64,000 nt of DNA, from positions 1 through 64,000 of the IMG/VR virus record IMGVR_UViG_3300008262_000126. The stretch is one strand, 5' to 3'. The stretch is from a virus. The notes beneath the pieces were generated by a model that saw nothing but the letters and a program-made list of their open reading frames with translations, did not search any database and had not been told where the DNA came from. The position numbers were made by a program, and so were the translations under genes. This document shows positions 49,572-58,255 of this stretch, in pieces. Every line of letters begins with the position of its first letter. The stretch's first letter is position 1.

Positions 49572-49731
49572 ATTAGAGCAAATGGCGAAGAAGTATGCAA
49601 AACGGCTGTTGACACGGCTCGAAGCATATGGTATTGTTAACAACGAAGTTCGGAAAGCAGTGCTTGATGAACTCAATTCGATGGCGAGAGAGATCGCCTC
49701 AATGCAGGAGAAAAAAGATGGCATTCGGTAA
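49555..49731 (+). CDS. Small helical protein, 58 residues, overlapping the GT4 end
   Basis: A gene starting at ATG 49555 with GGAG in GGAGATTATAA upstream, overlapping the end of the glycosyltransferase by 17 bases and the start of the single-strand binding protein by 14. The product begins MESSSKLEQMAKKYAKRLLT and is wholly helical and basic-acidic (VRKAVLDELNSMAREIASMQ). The coupled overlaps on both sides and the ribosome site support it. The function is unknown. A strong promoter lies inside it. Confidence 0.6.
   Translation: MESSSKLEQMAKKYAKRLLTRLEAYGIVNNEVRKAVLDELNSMAREIASMQEKKDGIR
49609..49637 (+). promoter_or_regulatory. Strong sigma-70 promoter for the replication block
   Basis: Perfect TTGACA (49609-49614), 17-base spacer ending TGG, then TATTGT (49632-49637). 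It would start transcription near 49,644, just ahead of the single-strand binding protein gene, so that replication genes can be made independently of tail genes. Confidence 0.75.
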
Positions 49732-50602
49732 GATGATTGGTGGACAGCAGCAGGCAGGCAGCAATTCAGGCGGCGGTAAGAACCCGTTTATTGACGTTCG
49801 CGAAGGTAAGCGTGTCATTCGTTTTCTTCCAGATCCAGCACAGCCAACAGAACCGCTTTTGGGCCAGACTGTTTTGTCTGTTTGGATGACTGTGAAGAAG
49901 GGCGAGGCTGACGTTCAGCGGAGAATTTTTGTTGATTACTCAGCACGCTCAATTCTTCCAAAACAGTATAATGATGCAATTCGTCGGCGCTTCTTTATGA
50001 ACGTTCTCGACAAGAGCATGGTTGTCAAGTTGGAAGATGGTTCTCTTATCTACGGTAATAATCAGAATCAGTATCTCATGTCGCAAAACGGCGAGCTCGT
50101 ACCAGTAACTGGTAAGAAGCCAGAGCGAAACATGCAGATCATGGTTCTTGAGGGCAGCGTCTCGTCTGGTCAAGGACGTAATGGGTTGCTTAACGAAATC
50201 GAAGAGCTCAGCAAGTCTGTGTTTGACGAAGAGACGAGCGAACTTATTCCAATTACCAACGTGGACATTGAAGTTGTCACTCGTGGCAAAGGCTTAAACA
50301 CGAACCGCGCTGTGTACGTTGGTGCTAACCGAGATCCCATTCCTAGTGAGATTCTCAAGTTGCCAATGTTCGACATCGACGCCTACGCAAAGCCATTCCC
50401 GGCTGACGCCATCAAAGATCTACTCAAGGGGCTGGACTATGGCGAAGTTCTTAAGGCACATGGCATTACAGTAATGCCGCGTTTGATTGAAAAGGATTCG
50501 GCGTCAACCGATACAGTTTCAGCAGCAGCGGTTGTCAAGAAGGCCATCGAAAGTACACCAAGCAAGGCTATTCCAGCAGCAGACACTTTGTTTGACGACT
50601 AA
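49718..50602 (+). CDS. Single-stranded DNA-binding protein (gp32-like) candidate
   Basis: 294 residues from ATG 49718 with AGGAG upstream. The N-terminus is Gly/Gln/Ser-rich, then KNPFIDVREGKRVIRFLPDP, a common start of T4-gp32-like phage binding proteins. The C-terminus ends in the acidic LFDD, as in SSB proteins that dock partners. No zinc-finger Cys set is seen. It lies at the head of the replication block next to primase and helicase, and has its own promoter and terminator. It should coat single strands at the fork and during recombination. Confidence 0.65.
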   Translation: MAFGKMIGGQQQAGSNSGGGKNPFIDVREGKRVIRFLPDPAQPTEPLLGQTVLSVWMTVKKGEADVQRRIFVDYSARSILPKQYNDAIRRRFFMNVLDKSMVVKLEDGSLIYGNNQNQYLMSQNGELVPVTGKKPERNMQIMVLEGSVSSGQGRNGLLNEIEELSKSVFDEETSELIPITNVDIEVVTRGKGLNTNRAVYVGANRDPIPSEILKLPMFDIDAYAKPFPADAIKDLLKGLDYGEVLKAHGITVMPRLIEKDSASTDTVSAAAVVKKAIESTPSKAIPAADTLFDD

Positions 50603-50617
50603 GTGAGCAAGGGCGGT

Positions 50618-50651
50618 GGGCGGTGCTAAACACACCGCCCGCTTTTTATTT
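50618..50651 (+). terminator. Rho-independent terminator after the SSB gene
   Basis: GGGCGGTG (50618-50625) pairs with CACCGCCC (50633-50640) with a 7-base loop, followed by GCTTTTTATTT. It should give extra SSB transcript relative to the downstream primase and helicase. Confidence 0.85.
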
Positions 50652-50660
50652 GGAGGTTTT

Positions 50661-51596
50661 ATGGGCAGAGGGTACAAGACCGAATGTCCGCAATGCGGCG
50701 GGGATAATCTGTATGTAACTCCGGACAATGGAATGGCTTATTGCTTTAATTGCGAATACCGATCGAGTCCTGAACAAGCTGACCGCACTCAAGACGAGCG
50801 TGGTCTTCCTTTTCAAGGGAGCGGCGAAGACTTAGAGGCTATACGCCGAGTCTACACAGACGCTGCTAATTATTATCACGCCTGTCTAACGCCGCAAGCT
50901 CGTGCATATGCTAATGATCGCGGTATAACGGACGAGTCAATCAAGAAGTTTAAAATTGGCTATTGTCCGGAGGTTCAGAACTATGACAGGCAGTTACACG
51001 ACGTCTACGTCCGGGCTGGATTAATTACCACTTCAGGTAAGCCTACTCTGGCAGAGCGGCTAACTTTTCCCTATCTCGATCCAACGACCTCACAAATCGT
51101 AGACATCCGTGGTAGATCTATGGATGGGGCTGATCCTAAGTATAAAGGGCCGTTCGGTACGACCTCTTCAAGAGGAGCTGGAGAATGGCCGTTTAACGCC
51201 GAGGATCTAAAGGGTGACCACTTAATTACGGAAGGTGAGATTAAAACTATTGTAGCCAGTCAGCTCGGCTTTAAATCAGTAGGGCTGCCAGGTATAGCCG
51301 TATGGCGTTGGAGACTTCGCTCTATGGCACGCGGTCGACAGACAGTAGTATTCGATTCTCAACTGCAGGCTAACACACGTGAGTCTGTATACACAGCTAT
51401 TGACAAGCTGTCGCAGAAACTACCGAATCTTCACATAGCCACGCTCCCGCTAGGCAAGCACAACAAAATGGATCTCGATACCTACTTGTTGACAAAGGGA
51501 GCAACCGAGTTTAAACTCATCTTAGACAAGGCGTTGCCTTACAACGAGTGGGCAAATTTATTACGGAGGCCGTATGTACTACGACAAGGACGCTGA
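50661..51596 (+). CDS. DNA primase with zinc finger and TOPRIM domain
   Basis: 311 residues with GGAGG upstream. The N-terminal zinc ribbon reads TECPQCGGDNLYVTPDNG then YCFNCEYRSS. A TOPRIM-like region follows: HLITEGEIKTIVASQLGFKS with the catalytic Glu, then VVFDSQLQANTRESVYTAID, where the usual D-x-D-x-A is degenerate. It makes RNA primers for the phage polymerase. It is short compared with DnaG and lacks a helicase-binding domain, resembling T7-type split primases. It overlaps the helicase gene by 23 bases. Confidence 0.85.
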   Translation: MGRGYKTECPQCGGDNLYVTPDNGMAYCFNCEYRSSPEQADRTQDERGLPFQGSGEDLEAIRRVYTDAANYYHACLTPQARAYANDRGITDESIKKFKIGYCPEVQNYDRQLHDVYVRAGLITTSGKPTLAERLTFPYLDPTTSQIVDIRGRSMDGADPKYKGPFGTTSSRGAGEWPFNAEDLKGDHLITEGEIKTIVASQLGFKSVGLPGIAVWRWRLRSMARGRQTVVFDSQLQANTRESVYTAIDKLSQKLPNLHIATLPLGKHNKMDLDTYLLTKGATEFKLILDKALPYNEWANLLRRPYVLRQGR

Positions 51597-52767
51597 GTGG
51601 CGATTACTCTCCTCGCTGATGGCAAATCCCGAGAGTCTGCACATTATCACGCCCGCTTTGTTTTCAGACGAGCGTAAGGATATTCTGCTGGCTATGAAGG
51701 AAGCTTACGTGCGTTACGGTGAGTGCTCGTACGAAGTGATGCGGATGGCTCTTGCAGGGGATGTTCCTGCTCAAATGCTTGTTCAGGTTTCGGTTAACCA
51801 GCAGGCCGTGATCGATGAGCTGGGGTTCATCGCTCGCCGACGCCAGCTCTTTGAAGCGTCAAAGTCGTTAGACTTCGAGTCGAAGCAGTACTACCCGAAC
51901 GAGGATAAGATCGAGGATATCCTAAACTTTCCTCCAATTCTGCAAGCCCACGATACAACGCTTGTTCCGGGTGCCCAGCGGATGCTCGGCGACCTGAATA
52001 AGAAGGTAGACGGTTCGTACAAGTTTACGCACACCGGTATTAAGTTCTTGGATACTATGCTGGGTGGTGAGTGGTTACCGAAGACACTCAACATCATTAT
52101 GGCCAAGCCGGGTACGGGAAAGACCGCACTGATCGGTCAGTCTATGCTTGAGATGGCTCGTCAGTACGAAACCCGCTCGTTGTTCTTTTCACTTGAAATG
52201 AGTAAGGAGCAGTTGATTAGTCGTTGGGTTGCCTACTTGCTGAAGATGGATGCCAGCAACCTTCAGTTCGGGCGAGTTACAAAGGAGCAGGCTGAGAAGG
52301 TCGAGCAGGCTGTTATGTATCTGCAGTCGCTACCAATGTCTGTAATTGACGATCCAACAATCAACCTGTCGACAATACGGAAAGAGATTCGGGATTGCGC
52401 TCGTATTGGCTGTAAGGTAGTCTTCCTCGACTACTTGCAAATTGTACGGCATTCTCCCACAGCTAACCGGAACAATGACCTTGGCGAGGTAGCTCAGACT
52501 TTGAAGGAAGCCGCCAAAGAAGCAAACATCGCAATAGTACTTCTTAGCCAGATGACTAAGGGTCGAGAGGGATTGGATGCAGTCAGAGATTCCGGTGAGG
52601 TGGCGCAAGTGGCAGACGCGGTTATCGAGATGGCGCCAATTGACGACCTCTCTGATGATTTGGGCAATCGGGCTATCAGTCTAAAGTTTCATAAAAATCG
52701 TAATGGGAAGCTCGGAGTGAGCACGGTGATATTTAATGGGAGTACGCAAAAGTTCAGCAGTCAGTAA
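51574..52767 (+). CDS. dnaB: Replicative DNA helicase, DnaB family
   Basis: 397 residues. The N-terminal collar domain (WRLLSSLMANPESLHIITPA) is followed by the RecA-like motor: Walker A IMAKPGTGKTALIGQ, Walker B VFLDYLQIVRH, sensor AIVLLSQMTKGREGLDAVRD and the conserved ISLKFHKNRNGKLG at the end. It is a hexameric 5'-3' helicase that unwinds at the fork and works with the primase encoded just upstream. Standard length for phage DnaB proteins is 400-450 residues. Confidence 0.93.
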   Translation: MYYDKDAEWRLLSSLMANPESLHIITPALFSDERKDILLAMKEAYVRYGECSYEVMRMALAGDVPAQMLVQVSVNQQAVIDELGFIARRRQLFEASKSLDFESKQYYPNEDKIEDILNFPPILQAHDTTLVPGAQRMLGDLNKKVDGSYKFTHTGIKFLDTMLGGEWLPKTLNIIMAKPGTGKTALIGQSMLEMARQYETRSLFFSLEMSKEQLISRWVAYLLKMDASNLQFGRVTKEQAEKVEQAVMYLQSLPMSVIDDPTINLSTIRKEIRDCARIGCKVVFLDYLQIVRHSPTANRNNDLGEVAQTLKEAAKEANIAIVLLSQMTKGREGLDAVRDSGEVAQVADAVIEMAPIDDLSDDLGNRAISLKFHKNRNGKLGVSTVIFNGSTQKFSSQ

Positions 52768-53341
52768 GCCGATAACAAGTCCACAAGCCGCAGAGCAATT
52801 GAAGGCGGAGCGCCGAGAGCGTAACCGCCTCAATCGCCAGCGAGCAAAGACCATGGAGCGTAGAATAGCTAAGTATCTGGGCGGTGATCGAACTCCTCAG
52901 TCAGGAGCGGGAAATAGTAAGGGGGATGTTACCGTACTGTTTACCAATCGTCCTGGTAGGTATGTGATAGAGTGCAAGCTCACCGAGCTTTTTGATCGCC
53001 ATGGCCCATCCATCACGATTAGTAAGGCCTGGTTAGCGAAGATACATCGAGAGGCTCAGCAGATGAACGCGGTCTTCGGAATGCTCGTATACCGCTACCA
53101 CGGAAAGCCAGACGACTTTGTTCTTATTAGGACTCAGGATATGCGAAAGGTGCTTAAGTCTCCTGTAGAAGCCGTCAGCGACCTGAGCTTTGATAATCCA
53201 AAGACAAAGACGTTTGCGATGCCCTTAGCACGTTCGCTCGTCTGCAAAGAAGGAACCGGATTAACTTGTGTCACAATTGACTTCGTGCTATATTATCTCA
53301 TGACGCTAGAACGTTTTAAGGAGTTAATTGACGAAGTATGA
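52736..53341 (+). CDS. Holliday-junction-resolvase-like PD-(D/E)XK nuclease
   Basis: 201 residues. Core: AKTMERRIAKYLGGDRTPQS with GAGNSKGDVTVL, then PGRYVIECKLTELF, the D...E-x-K motif of archaeal-type Holliday junction resolvases and related restriction-fold nucleases. A basic N-terminus (LKAERRERNRLNRQRAKTME) should bind DNA. It probably cuts branched DNA made by recombination-dependent replication, so that concatemers can be packaged. It overlaps the helicase by 32 bases in another frame and the next gene by 4. Confidence 0.75.
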   Translation: MGVRKSSAVSKPITSPQAAEQLKAERRERNRLNRQRAKTMERRIAKYLGGDRTPQSGAGNSKGDVTVLFTNRPGRYVIECKLTELFDRHGPSITISKAWLAKIHREAQQMNAVFGMLVYRYHGKPDDFVLIRTQDMRKVLKSPVEAVSDLSFDNPKTKTFAMPLARSLVCKEGTGLTCVTIDFVLYYLMTLERFKELIDEV

Positions 53342-53652
53342 AACCTAAAGAGTTTCCAGAACAGGCACTATTAGCACCCTTATTAGGCAACGAAGTGATC
53401 TTGAAGTTTGACGGGCTCGAGTTTCCTACTCGGTTACTAAGCGCTGAGCTTCAGAAACTGACTGGGCTAGCCAACCCGCCAGATAAGAGAATGAATGCTG
53501 AGGGTAAAATGTACACTCCTAAGTGCCTTCGTCTCGTTTGCGAGGCGGGGGCTCTTGTGATGTGTATAGAGGATTACAAGTTTGTGGCCGTGCACAAGGG
53601 TGTTGCCTTTATGTTCGACTCGTATACCTTGGAGGTTCGTCTTGCAAGTTAA
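53338..53652 (+). CDS. Hypothetical protein, 104 residues
   Basis: Begins MKPKEFPEQALLAPLLGNEV. It has two Cys, mixed alpha/beta and no recognised family. It lies between resolvase-like nuclease and polymerase genes, overlapping the first by 4 bases, while the polymerase TTG start lies inside its last codons. It could be a polymerase-associated factor. The sequence gives no direct hint. Confidence 0.65.
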   Translation: MKPKEFPEQALLAPLLGNEVILKFDGLEFPTRLLSAELQKLTGLANPPDKRMNAEGKMYTPKCLRLVCEAGALVMCIEDYKFVAVHKGVAFMFDSYTLEVRLAS

Positions 53653-55588
53653 CATCGTAACTACGGTCACCGGTTTAATGGATTCGCTCGCAGCAATTAA
53701 CATTCAATTGACTCGCAACCCTCGTCGTCTTTTAGTAGACACCGAGACTACTGGATTAGATCCACGGCAGTCTATGCTGCTGCTTGTACAGATTGCGACC
53801 TTTGAAGAGGTGTTCGTGTACGACTTTACGCAGCTGCCGGTAGAACTGATTAAGGAGTTCAAGCCGCTTCTGACAGACCCGACAGTTATCAAGGTGTTTC
53901 AGAATGCCAGCTTTGACATCAAAGTCTTCTTTGCTCTGGGTAAGTACATTGTCGATCCGATTCACGACACGCGTGTTGTCGAGGCTCTGCTCACAGCAGG
54001 CATAGTGGGCGTACGTAACGACTTGGCGAGTATCGCTCAGCGTCGGTTGGGGGTAAGTCTGGATAAGTCTGTGCGTACTCAGTTCACTGACGGTTCTTTC
54101 TCAGGCATCAGTGCCGAGCAGATTGAGTATGCAGCTAAGGACGTCATTGTACTCAAGGACATCTTTACTCAGCAGATTGCAGAAGTTAAGCAGCATTCCC
54201 TGCAGCAACCATACCGGCTTGAATCCAAACTAACAAAGGTTGTTGCGATGATGGAGTACTTTGGCATGCCGTTTAACGCACAGCATCTCAAAGACATGGA
54301 GCCTACGTTCGATACGCTAATCAAGAATGCCGAACGCATGCTTCAGCGTATGGTAATCGAAGCCGGTGTTGCTGAGGAGATTGTGTTTACCCGCGATGGT
54401 TACTCCGCTGTGAACACATCGTCTACTCAGCAGATGCTGAAGTACTTTCACGCGGTAGAGATGGACCTGGACAATCTAAATGCTCAGACCGTGACCGAGT
54501 GGGATTTTAAGAACCGTAAGAGTGCTAAAAATCACACGGTCAGTACCTCAATGTTTGATGAGGATCTTGTAGAGTCTATTGAGTCTTACGGACGCTACGA
54601 CAACTACAGGCTTAATTCCTATGCGTTTCTTGTAGGGGCTCGCAAGCTTCAGTCAACGTACGTTCGCGGATTACAGGAAATGGAAAACCCTGTAACTGGG
54701 CGTATTCACTGTACGTTTAATCAGATCGGCGCTGCAACAGGCCGGTTCAGTAGCTCTCGTCCGAACCTGCAGAACTTACCCTCCGATCAGAAGATGAAAG
54801 ACCTGGGCATTCAGCAGAGCATACGACACGCCTTTGCAGTCAAGGGCGAAGGTCGCAGGATGATTATTGCCGACTACTCGACAATTGAACTTGTAATCAT
54901 TGCTGATGCCAGCGGGGACCAAGGACTCATCGACAACCTGGACGACCTGCACACGTATGTAGCTAAGCACGTACTCAAGGTAGAGGATATCACAACGCAG
55001 AATAAGAAAGAGCACCCGTACAAAGTATGGAGAGAAGCGGCAAAGATGGTCAACTACTCAATTGCTTACTCTGTTGGCGGCGACAACCTGGCTAAGCAGA
55101 TGACGATCAAGCTTGCTCCTGTGAATGCAAAGTACTCACCGAAGCAAGGAGAAGCAATTATTGAGCAGTGGAAGGCTATGTTCCCAGCTGCTACGCTGTG
55201 GCTTAAGAAGAGTGCGCGTTCTGCTGTTGTTAACGGCTGGGTGGCAGATAGCTATGGTCGTAAGCGTTTCTGGAACAGGGACGACTTCACGATGAAGTGG
55301 AAGAAAGAGGCAGCAGAGCGTGAGGCTTCTAACTTTCCGATTCAAGCCCTGTCTGCTACAATGGTCAAGTTGGCCCTTGTCAAGACATTTGAAAGGTTAG
55401 ATATGAAAAGGGCTGTAATTGTCTCGACAGTCCATGATGAGATTATTGTGGAGAGTACTGTCGAGTACGCTGAGCAGGCTCGCCTGATTCTAAAAGAAGC
55501 CATGGAGGAATCTGCTCGCGAGGTTCTACCTAATCTCGGGAGTACGGTAATTGTGGATCCCGCTATATCTATGAAGTACGACAAGTAA
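53642..55588 (+). CDS. polA: Family A DNA polymerase with 3'-5' exonuclease domain
   Basis: 648 residues. The best start is TTG 53642 with GGAGG upstream, overlapping the previous stop; the longer frame to ATG 53582 lies inside that gene. Exonuclease: LLVDTETTGLDPRQ, NASFDIKVFF, YAAKDVIVLKDI. Polymerase: ATGRFSSSRPNLQNLP, motif A IADYSTIELVIIADAS, motif B REAAKMVNYSIAYSVGG and motif C VSTVHDEIIVE. No 5'-nuclease domain is present. In motif B the O-helix Phe of E. coli enzyme is Tyr, as in T7 polymerase, which predicts weak discrimination against dideoxynucleotides. The usual Gly after it is Ser. Confidence 0.95.
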   Translation: MQVNIVTTVTGLMDSLAAINIQLTRNPRRLLVDTETTGLDPRQSMLLLVQIATFEEVFVYDFTQLPVELIKEFKPLLTDPTVIKVFQNASFDIKVFFALGKYIVDPIHDTRVVEALLTAGIVGVRNDLASIAQRRLGVSLDKSVRTQFTDGSFSGISAEQIEYAAKDVIVLKDIFTQQIAEVKQHSLQQPYRLESKLTKVVAMMEYFGMPFNAQHLKDMEPTFDTLIKNAERMLQRMVIEAGVAEEIVFTRDGYSAVNTSSTQQMLKYFHAVEMDLDNLNAQTVTEWDFKNRKSAKNHTVSTSMFDEDLVESIESYGRYDNYRLNSYAFLVGARKLQSTYVRGLQEMENPVTGRIHCTFNQIGAATGRFSSSRPNLQNLPSDQKMKDLGIQQSIRHAFAVKGEGRRMIIADYSTIELVIIADASGDQGLIDNLDDLHTYVAKHVLKVEDITTQNKKEHPYKVWREAAKMVNYSIAYSVGGDNLAKQMTIKLAPVNAKYSPKQGEAIIEQWKAMFPAATLWLKKSARSAVVNGWVADSYGRKRFWNRDDFTMKWKKEAAEREASNFPIQALSATMVKLALVKTFERLDMKRAVIVSTVHDEIIVESTVEYAEQARLILKEAMEESAREVLPNLGSTVIVDPAISMKYDK

Positions 55589-55597
55589 GGAGAATGT

Positions 55598-55846
55598 ATG
55601 CCGTTTACGATTGAGATGGAGATCAACGTTTTTAAAAACCTCGAACCGGATCCTGGGCAGCATTACGCGTGGGTAGCCCACATAATGCAGACGTCCGACT
55701 GTGTCGATATCTCTGACGAGAATGAGCTGTTTTACGGCATGAGTCCTTTGGCTGCTTATCAGAAAGCAGCGGTTGCCTTGGGTGTTCTGTTGAAGTCTCC
55801 TACGTTTTACAACCCGCTTATCAAGAAGGCATTGAACAATGAGTAA
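55598..55846 (+). CDS. Hypothetical protein, 82 residues
   Basis: Begins MPFTIEMEINVFKNLEPDPG with AAGGAG upstream. It contains one central segment (ELFYGMSPLAAYQKAAVALG) that may form a helix pair. No family is recognised. It lies between polymerase and recombinase, overlapping the latter by 8 bases. Confidence 0.65.
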   Translation: MPFTIEMEINVFKNLEPDPGQHYAWVAHIMQTSDCVDISDENELFYGMSPLAAYQKAAVALGVLLKSPTFYNPLIKKALNNE

Positions 55847-56798
55847 GAAGCTTAACCTGGACGGCATGTCTTTTGGGGACACTCCTCAGAATTACCGTTA
55901 CTTCCCGTCGTCGATTCGCTCGCTCAACAGGGCACTGGGTAGTAGCAAAGGCATCAGGGGTGGAACTATCATGCAGTTGCTCGCTGAACCAGGGCATGGC
56001 AAGACCACGCTGGCTTTGGATTACCTGGCGCAGGCACAGAAGCGTGGCATTAAAGACGTGAGCTTGACCATTGGTAAAACTACGCGGACAATTAATTCTT
56101 TATTTGTCGACCTTGAACGCACGTTTGACACCGAGTATGCCAAACTGCTTAACGTGGACGTTACAAAGCTGCTGGTATATCGACCCGATTACGCAGAGCA
56201 ATGCCTGCCTCAGATTGAGTACTTTCTCAGTCAGGGAATTCAGGTAGTGATCTTTGATTCAGTTCCCGCAATTGTAACAAAGGATGAGTTTGAAAAAGAG
56301 GTAGACGATCCAGCCCGCATGGCCGGAGCAGCTAACTTACTCTCGCGCTGGATTGTACGTTTGATCGGTCCTGTAGACAATGCCGACGCACTGTTTATTT
56401 TTGTTAATCAGTACCGTGCTAATCTATCGCCGATGGCCAGATCAGATAAGAAACCATTCGGTCCCCGGTCACTGCGTTACTTTAGCCGCATTATCTTAGA
56501 CCTAGTTAAAGTTCGCAACGAGGAGGATAAGTCACACATTCAAGCGACAGTCTCCAAGAATAAACAAGCCGCTGAAGGACGACGCTGTGACTACCTTATG
56601 CTTAAGGGAAAGGGATTGGCGCCTGCTTACGACCTTATGTCACTTGCTCTGGAGTATGATATAATTCATAAGTCAGGGGCGTGGTATGAGTATCAAGGGC
56701 AGAAAGCCCAAGGTCTCGATAATTGTGTACTGACCTTTGATTTGGAATCCATAGCCAGTCAAGTAGACAAGTGCTTAGAGGAGGAACTCGGTGAGTGA
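55839..56798 (+). CDS. RecA/UvsX-like recombinase
   Basis: 319 residues. Walker A AEPGHGKTTLALDYL, then SLFVDLERTFDTEY with the catalytic Glu region of RecA, Walker B VVIFDSVPAIVT, and LFIFVNQYRANLSPMARSDK corresponding to the L2-flanking motif of RecA (QxR) with the KKPFGPRSLRYFS stretch. The family includes T4 UvsX and phage RecA-like proteins that form filaments on single strands and catalyse strand exchange. It would work with the SSB protein, Cas4-like nuclease and resolvase-like protein near it in recombination-dependent replication. It overlaps both neighbouring genes by 8 bases. Confidence 0.85.
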   Translation: MSKKLNLDGMSFGDTPQNYRYFPSSIRSLNRALGSSKGIRGGTIMQLLAEPGHGKTTLALDYLAQAQKRGIKDVSLTIGKTTRTINSLFVDLERTFDTEYAKLLNVDVTKLLVYRPDYAEQCLPQIEYFLSQGIQVVIFDSVPAIVTKDEFEKEVDDPARMAGAANLLSRWIVRLIGPVDNADALFIFVNQYRANLSPMARSDKKPFGPRSLRYFSRIILDLVKVRNEEDKSHIQATVSKNKQAAEGRRCDYLMLKGKGLAPAYDLMSLALEYDIIHKSGAWYEYQGQKAQGLDNCVLTFDLESIASQVDKCLEEELGE

Positions 56799-57135
56799 TT
56801 TAGAAACGTGGGTACAGAATTCGCCCGATTACTACGAAGTAACTCAAGCGTATAAAGGCTACGGTCGTTTGAAACAGATGATTATCCTTAAAGAACGTGA
56901 CATTGAACGCGTTGAACAGCAGATCGCTGTCGAGGAAGATAAGCCACGCAGCAATGTAGCTCGGTCTCGGAAAATTCAGGAGACTTCGACGCTGCTCGAT
57001 GAACTTGCAGAACTTAAAGCTCAGTTTGCTGAGCACGAAGCCTACGTTAAATCGCTAGAGTATCACAAATCTATGTTTGCGAGTGCCGCATACACCATAA
57101 AGATGCGGTTTGACGCACCGATGGGGAACGAGTAA
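56791..57135 (+). CDS. Hypothetical coiled-coil protein, 114 residues
   Basis: Starts at GTG 56791, inside the end of the recombinase, after a GAGGAGG stretch. It is mainly a coiled coil (DIERVEQQIAVEEDKPRSNV, LLDELAELKAQFAEHEAYVK). Such proteins often act as recombination mediators or loaders, but the family is not recognised. Its stop overlaps the next start by one base. Confidence 0.65.
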   Translation: MSDLETWVQNSPDYYEVTQAYKGYGRLKQMIILKERDIERVEQQIAVEEDKPRSNVARSRKIQETSTLLDELAELKAQFAEHEAYVKSLEYHKSMFASAAYTIKMRFDAPMGNE

Positions 57136-57887
57136 TGAATAGTCTCCCTGAATTTAGTGCTTCGCGCTTTAACCTGTACAAGACTTGTCCAAGACTGTAC
57201 AAGATGCAGTACAAGGAAGGTCTCGAGGGAAACAAGCACGTCTACACAGTGATGGGTTCTGCCCTGCACTACGCCATTGAGTCTTACTACGGCGGCAAGA
57301 CAAACGCAATTCCCCTTTTCTCTTCTTACTTTAACGAGGCGATTGCTTCGGCAGTCGGGAGCGAGCGGGGTCTTGTAGCTTCTAATCTTATCGGTAAGGC
57401 TTCTCAACTCGGGCAGTCGATTCTCCGTGAGATGAACTGGGATCAGTTTAATCCGACTCACCTTGAGTACGGGTTTAAGTTGCCGTTTCCCACAGAAAAC
57501 CCGCTTGTTCTTATGCGTGGTTTTATTGACATGATCACTGACGACGGTTGTATTATTGACCACAAGAGTGGTAGTAAAAAACCAACTGCTAACGAATTAG
57601 CAAACAACCCGCAGTTGCTTATTTACGTATGGGCTTATGAGCGCTTGTTTGGACACAAACCAAAGGCAGTTTACTGGCATCATTTGCGAACGCTTGAACT
57701 AGTGGAGGCAAAGGTGATGGTCGACTATGACGAGAAATTAAAGAAACTGGAGGAAACGCTAGTGCACATAATGAATGATACTGAGTTTGAACGAATCCCT
57801 CAAGGGTATTTCTGTAATCGTATCTGTGCTCATGTTGAGCTGTGCTGGCCGTCAACGAATTATGAAGAGTCGCCTTTTACTACGTGA
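57135..57887 (+). CDS. Cas4/RecB-like PD-(D/E)XK exonuclease with iron-sulphur Cys set
   Basis: 250 residues. FNLYKTCPRLYKMQYKEGL has the first Cys, and CNRICAHVELC near the end adds three more, in the C...C-x3-C-x5-C arrangement of iron-sulphur-containing Cas4/AddB-type nucleases. The catalytic acids appear in VLMRGFIDMITDDGCIIDHK followed by SGSKKP, and the QLLIYVWAYERL helix gives the usual Q-x3-Y. It should resect DNA ends for strand exchange. No CRISPR array or cas genes are nearby, so this is the phage recombination form. Confidence 0.85.
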   Translation: MNSLPEFSASRFNLYKTCPRLYKMQYKEGLEGNKHVYTVMGSALHYAIESYYGGKTNAIPLFSSYFNEAIASAVGSERGLVASNLIGKASQLGQSILREMNWDQFNPTHLEYGFKLPFPTENPLVLMRGFIDMITDDGCIIDHKSGSKKPTANELANNPQLLIYVWAYERLFGHKPKAVYWHHLRTLELVEAKVMVDYDEKLKKLEETLVHIMNDTEFERIPQGYFCNRICAHVELCWPSTNYEESPFTT

Positions 57888-58242
57888 GGTTTTTCGAGAC
57901 TGGTTTGCAAACCGGTTAAGCGACGAAGACCGAATTAATATCGAGATGGTGGTTGCCGCAAACAGTCACTTTCTCACAGACAACCACCCACTAACACTGA
58001 AGATACTGAGCGATTGGTCTTCGGGTTACCTACTCCACGAGATCGCTCACAGGCATAATCTGCACGTTGGTGTAACCAGGGACATACTTAAGTTCGCTTT
58101 TGAACTGCTAGGACGCAAACTTGACATAGACGATGGTAGTGTTCTACGAGAAGTACCCGCTCAGTTACATATAACGGCGCGCAATGTATTCAACGCTTAC
58201 TATGATACGTTTACAGAACTTCCAGAGAGAGATCTGGAGTAA
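57862..58242 (+). CDS. Helix-turn-helix-like protein, 126 residues
   Basis: Start taken at ATG 57862, overlapping the end of the Cas4-like gene (MKSRLLLREVFRDWFANRLS). There is no clear ribosome site. A helical region with ILSDWSSGYLLHEIAHRHNL and GVTRDILKFAFELLGRK has the spacing of a helix-turn-helix as in sigma-factor or resolvase recognition regions. No named family is recognised. It could be a DNA-binding regulator or a replication accessory. Confidence 0.5.
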   Translation: MKSRLLLREVFRDWFANRLSDEDRINIEMVVAANSHFLTDNHPLTLKILSDWSSGYLLHEIAHRHNLHVGVTRDILKFAFELLGRKLDIDDGSVLREVPAQLHITARNVFNAYYDTFTELPERDLE

Positions 58243-58255
58243 CTAAGGAGTAATG

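Noticed and set aside
55526-55882. Minus-strand frame of 118 codons between polymerase and recombinase
   Set aside because: Overlaps three well-supported plus-strand genes and lacks its own start signals.
56653-56665. TATAAT-like box inside the recombinase gene (also at about 19,345 and 53,287)
   Set aside because: Single -10 matches in coding sequence without -35, hairpin or suitable downstream gap. Chance occurrence is likely.
57063-57563. Minus-strand frame of 166 codons under the Cas4-like gene
   Set aside because: No ribosome site, and the plus-strand protein has clear catalytic motifs there.
57135-57887. Cas4-like gene as a sign of a CRISPR system
   Set aside because: No repeat-spacer array and no other cas gene occur in the window, and Cas4-like nucleases are common phage recombination enzymes.
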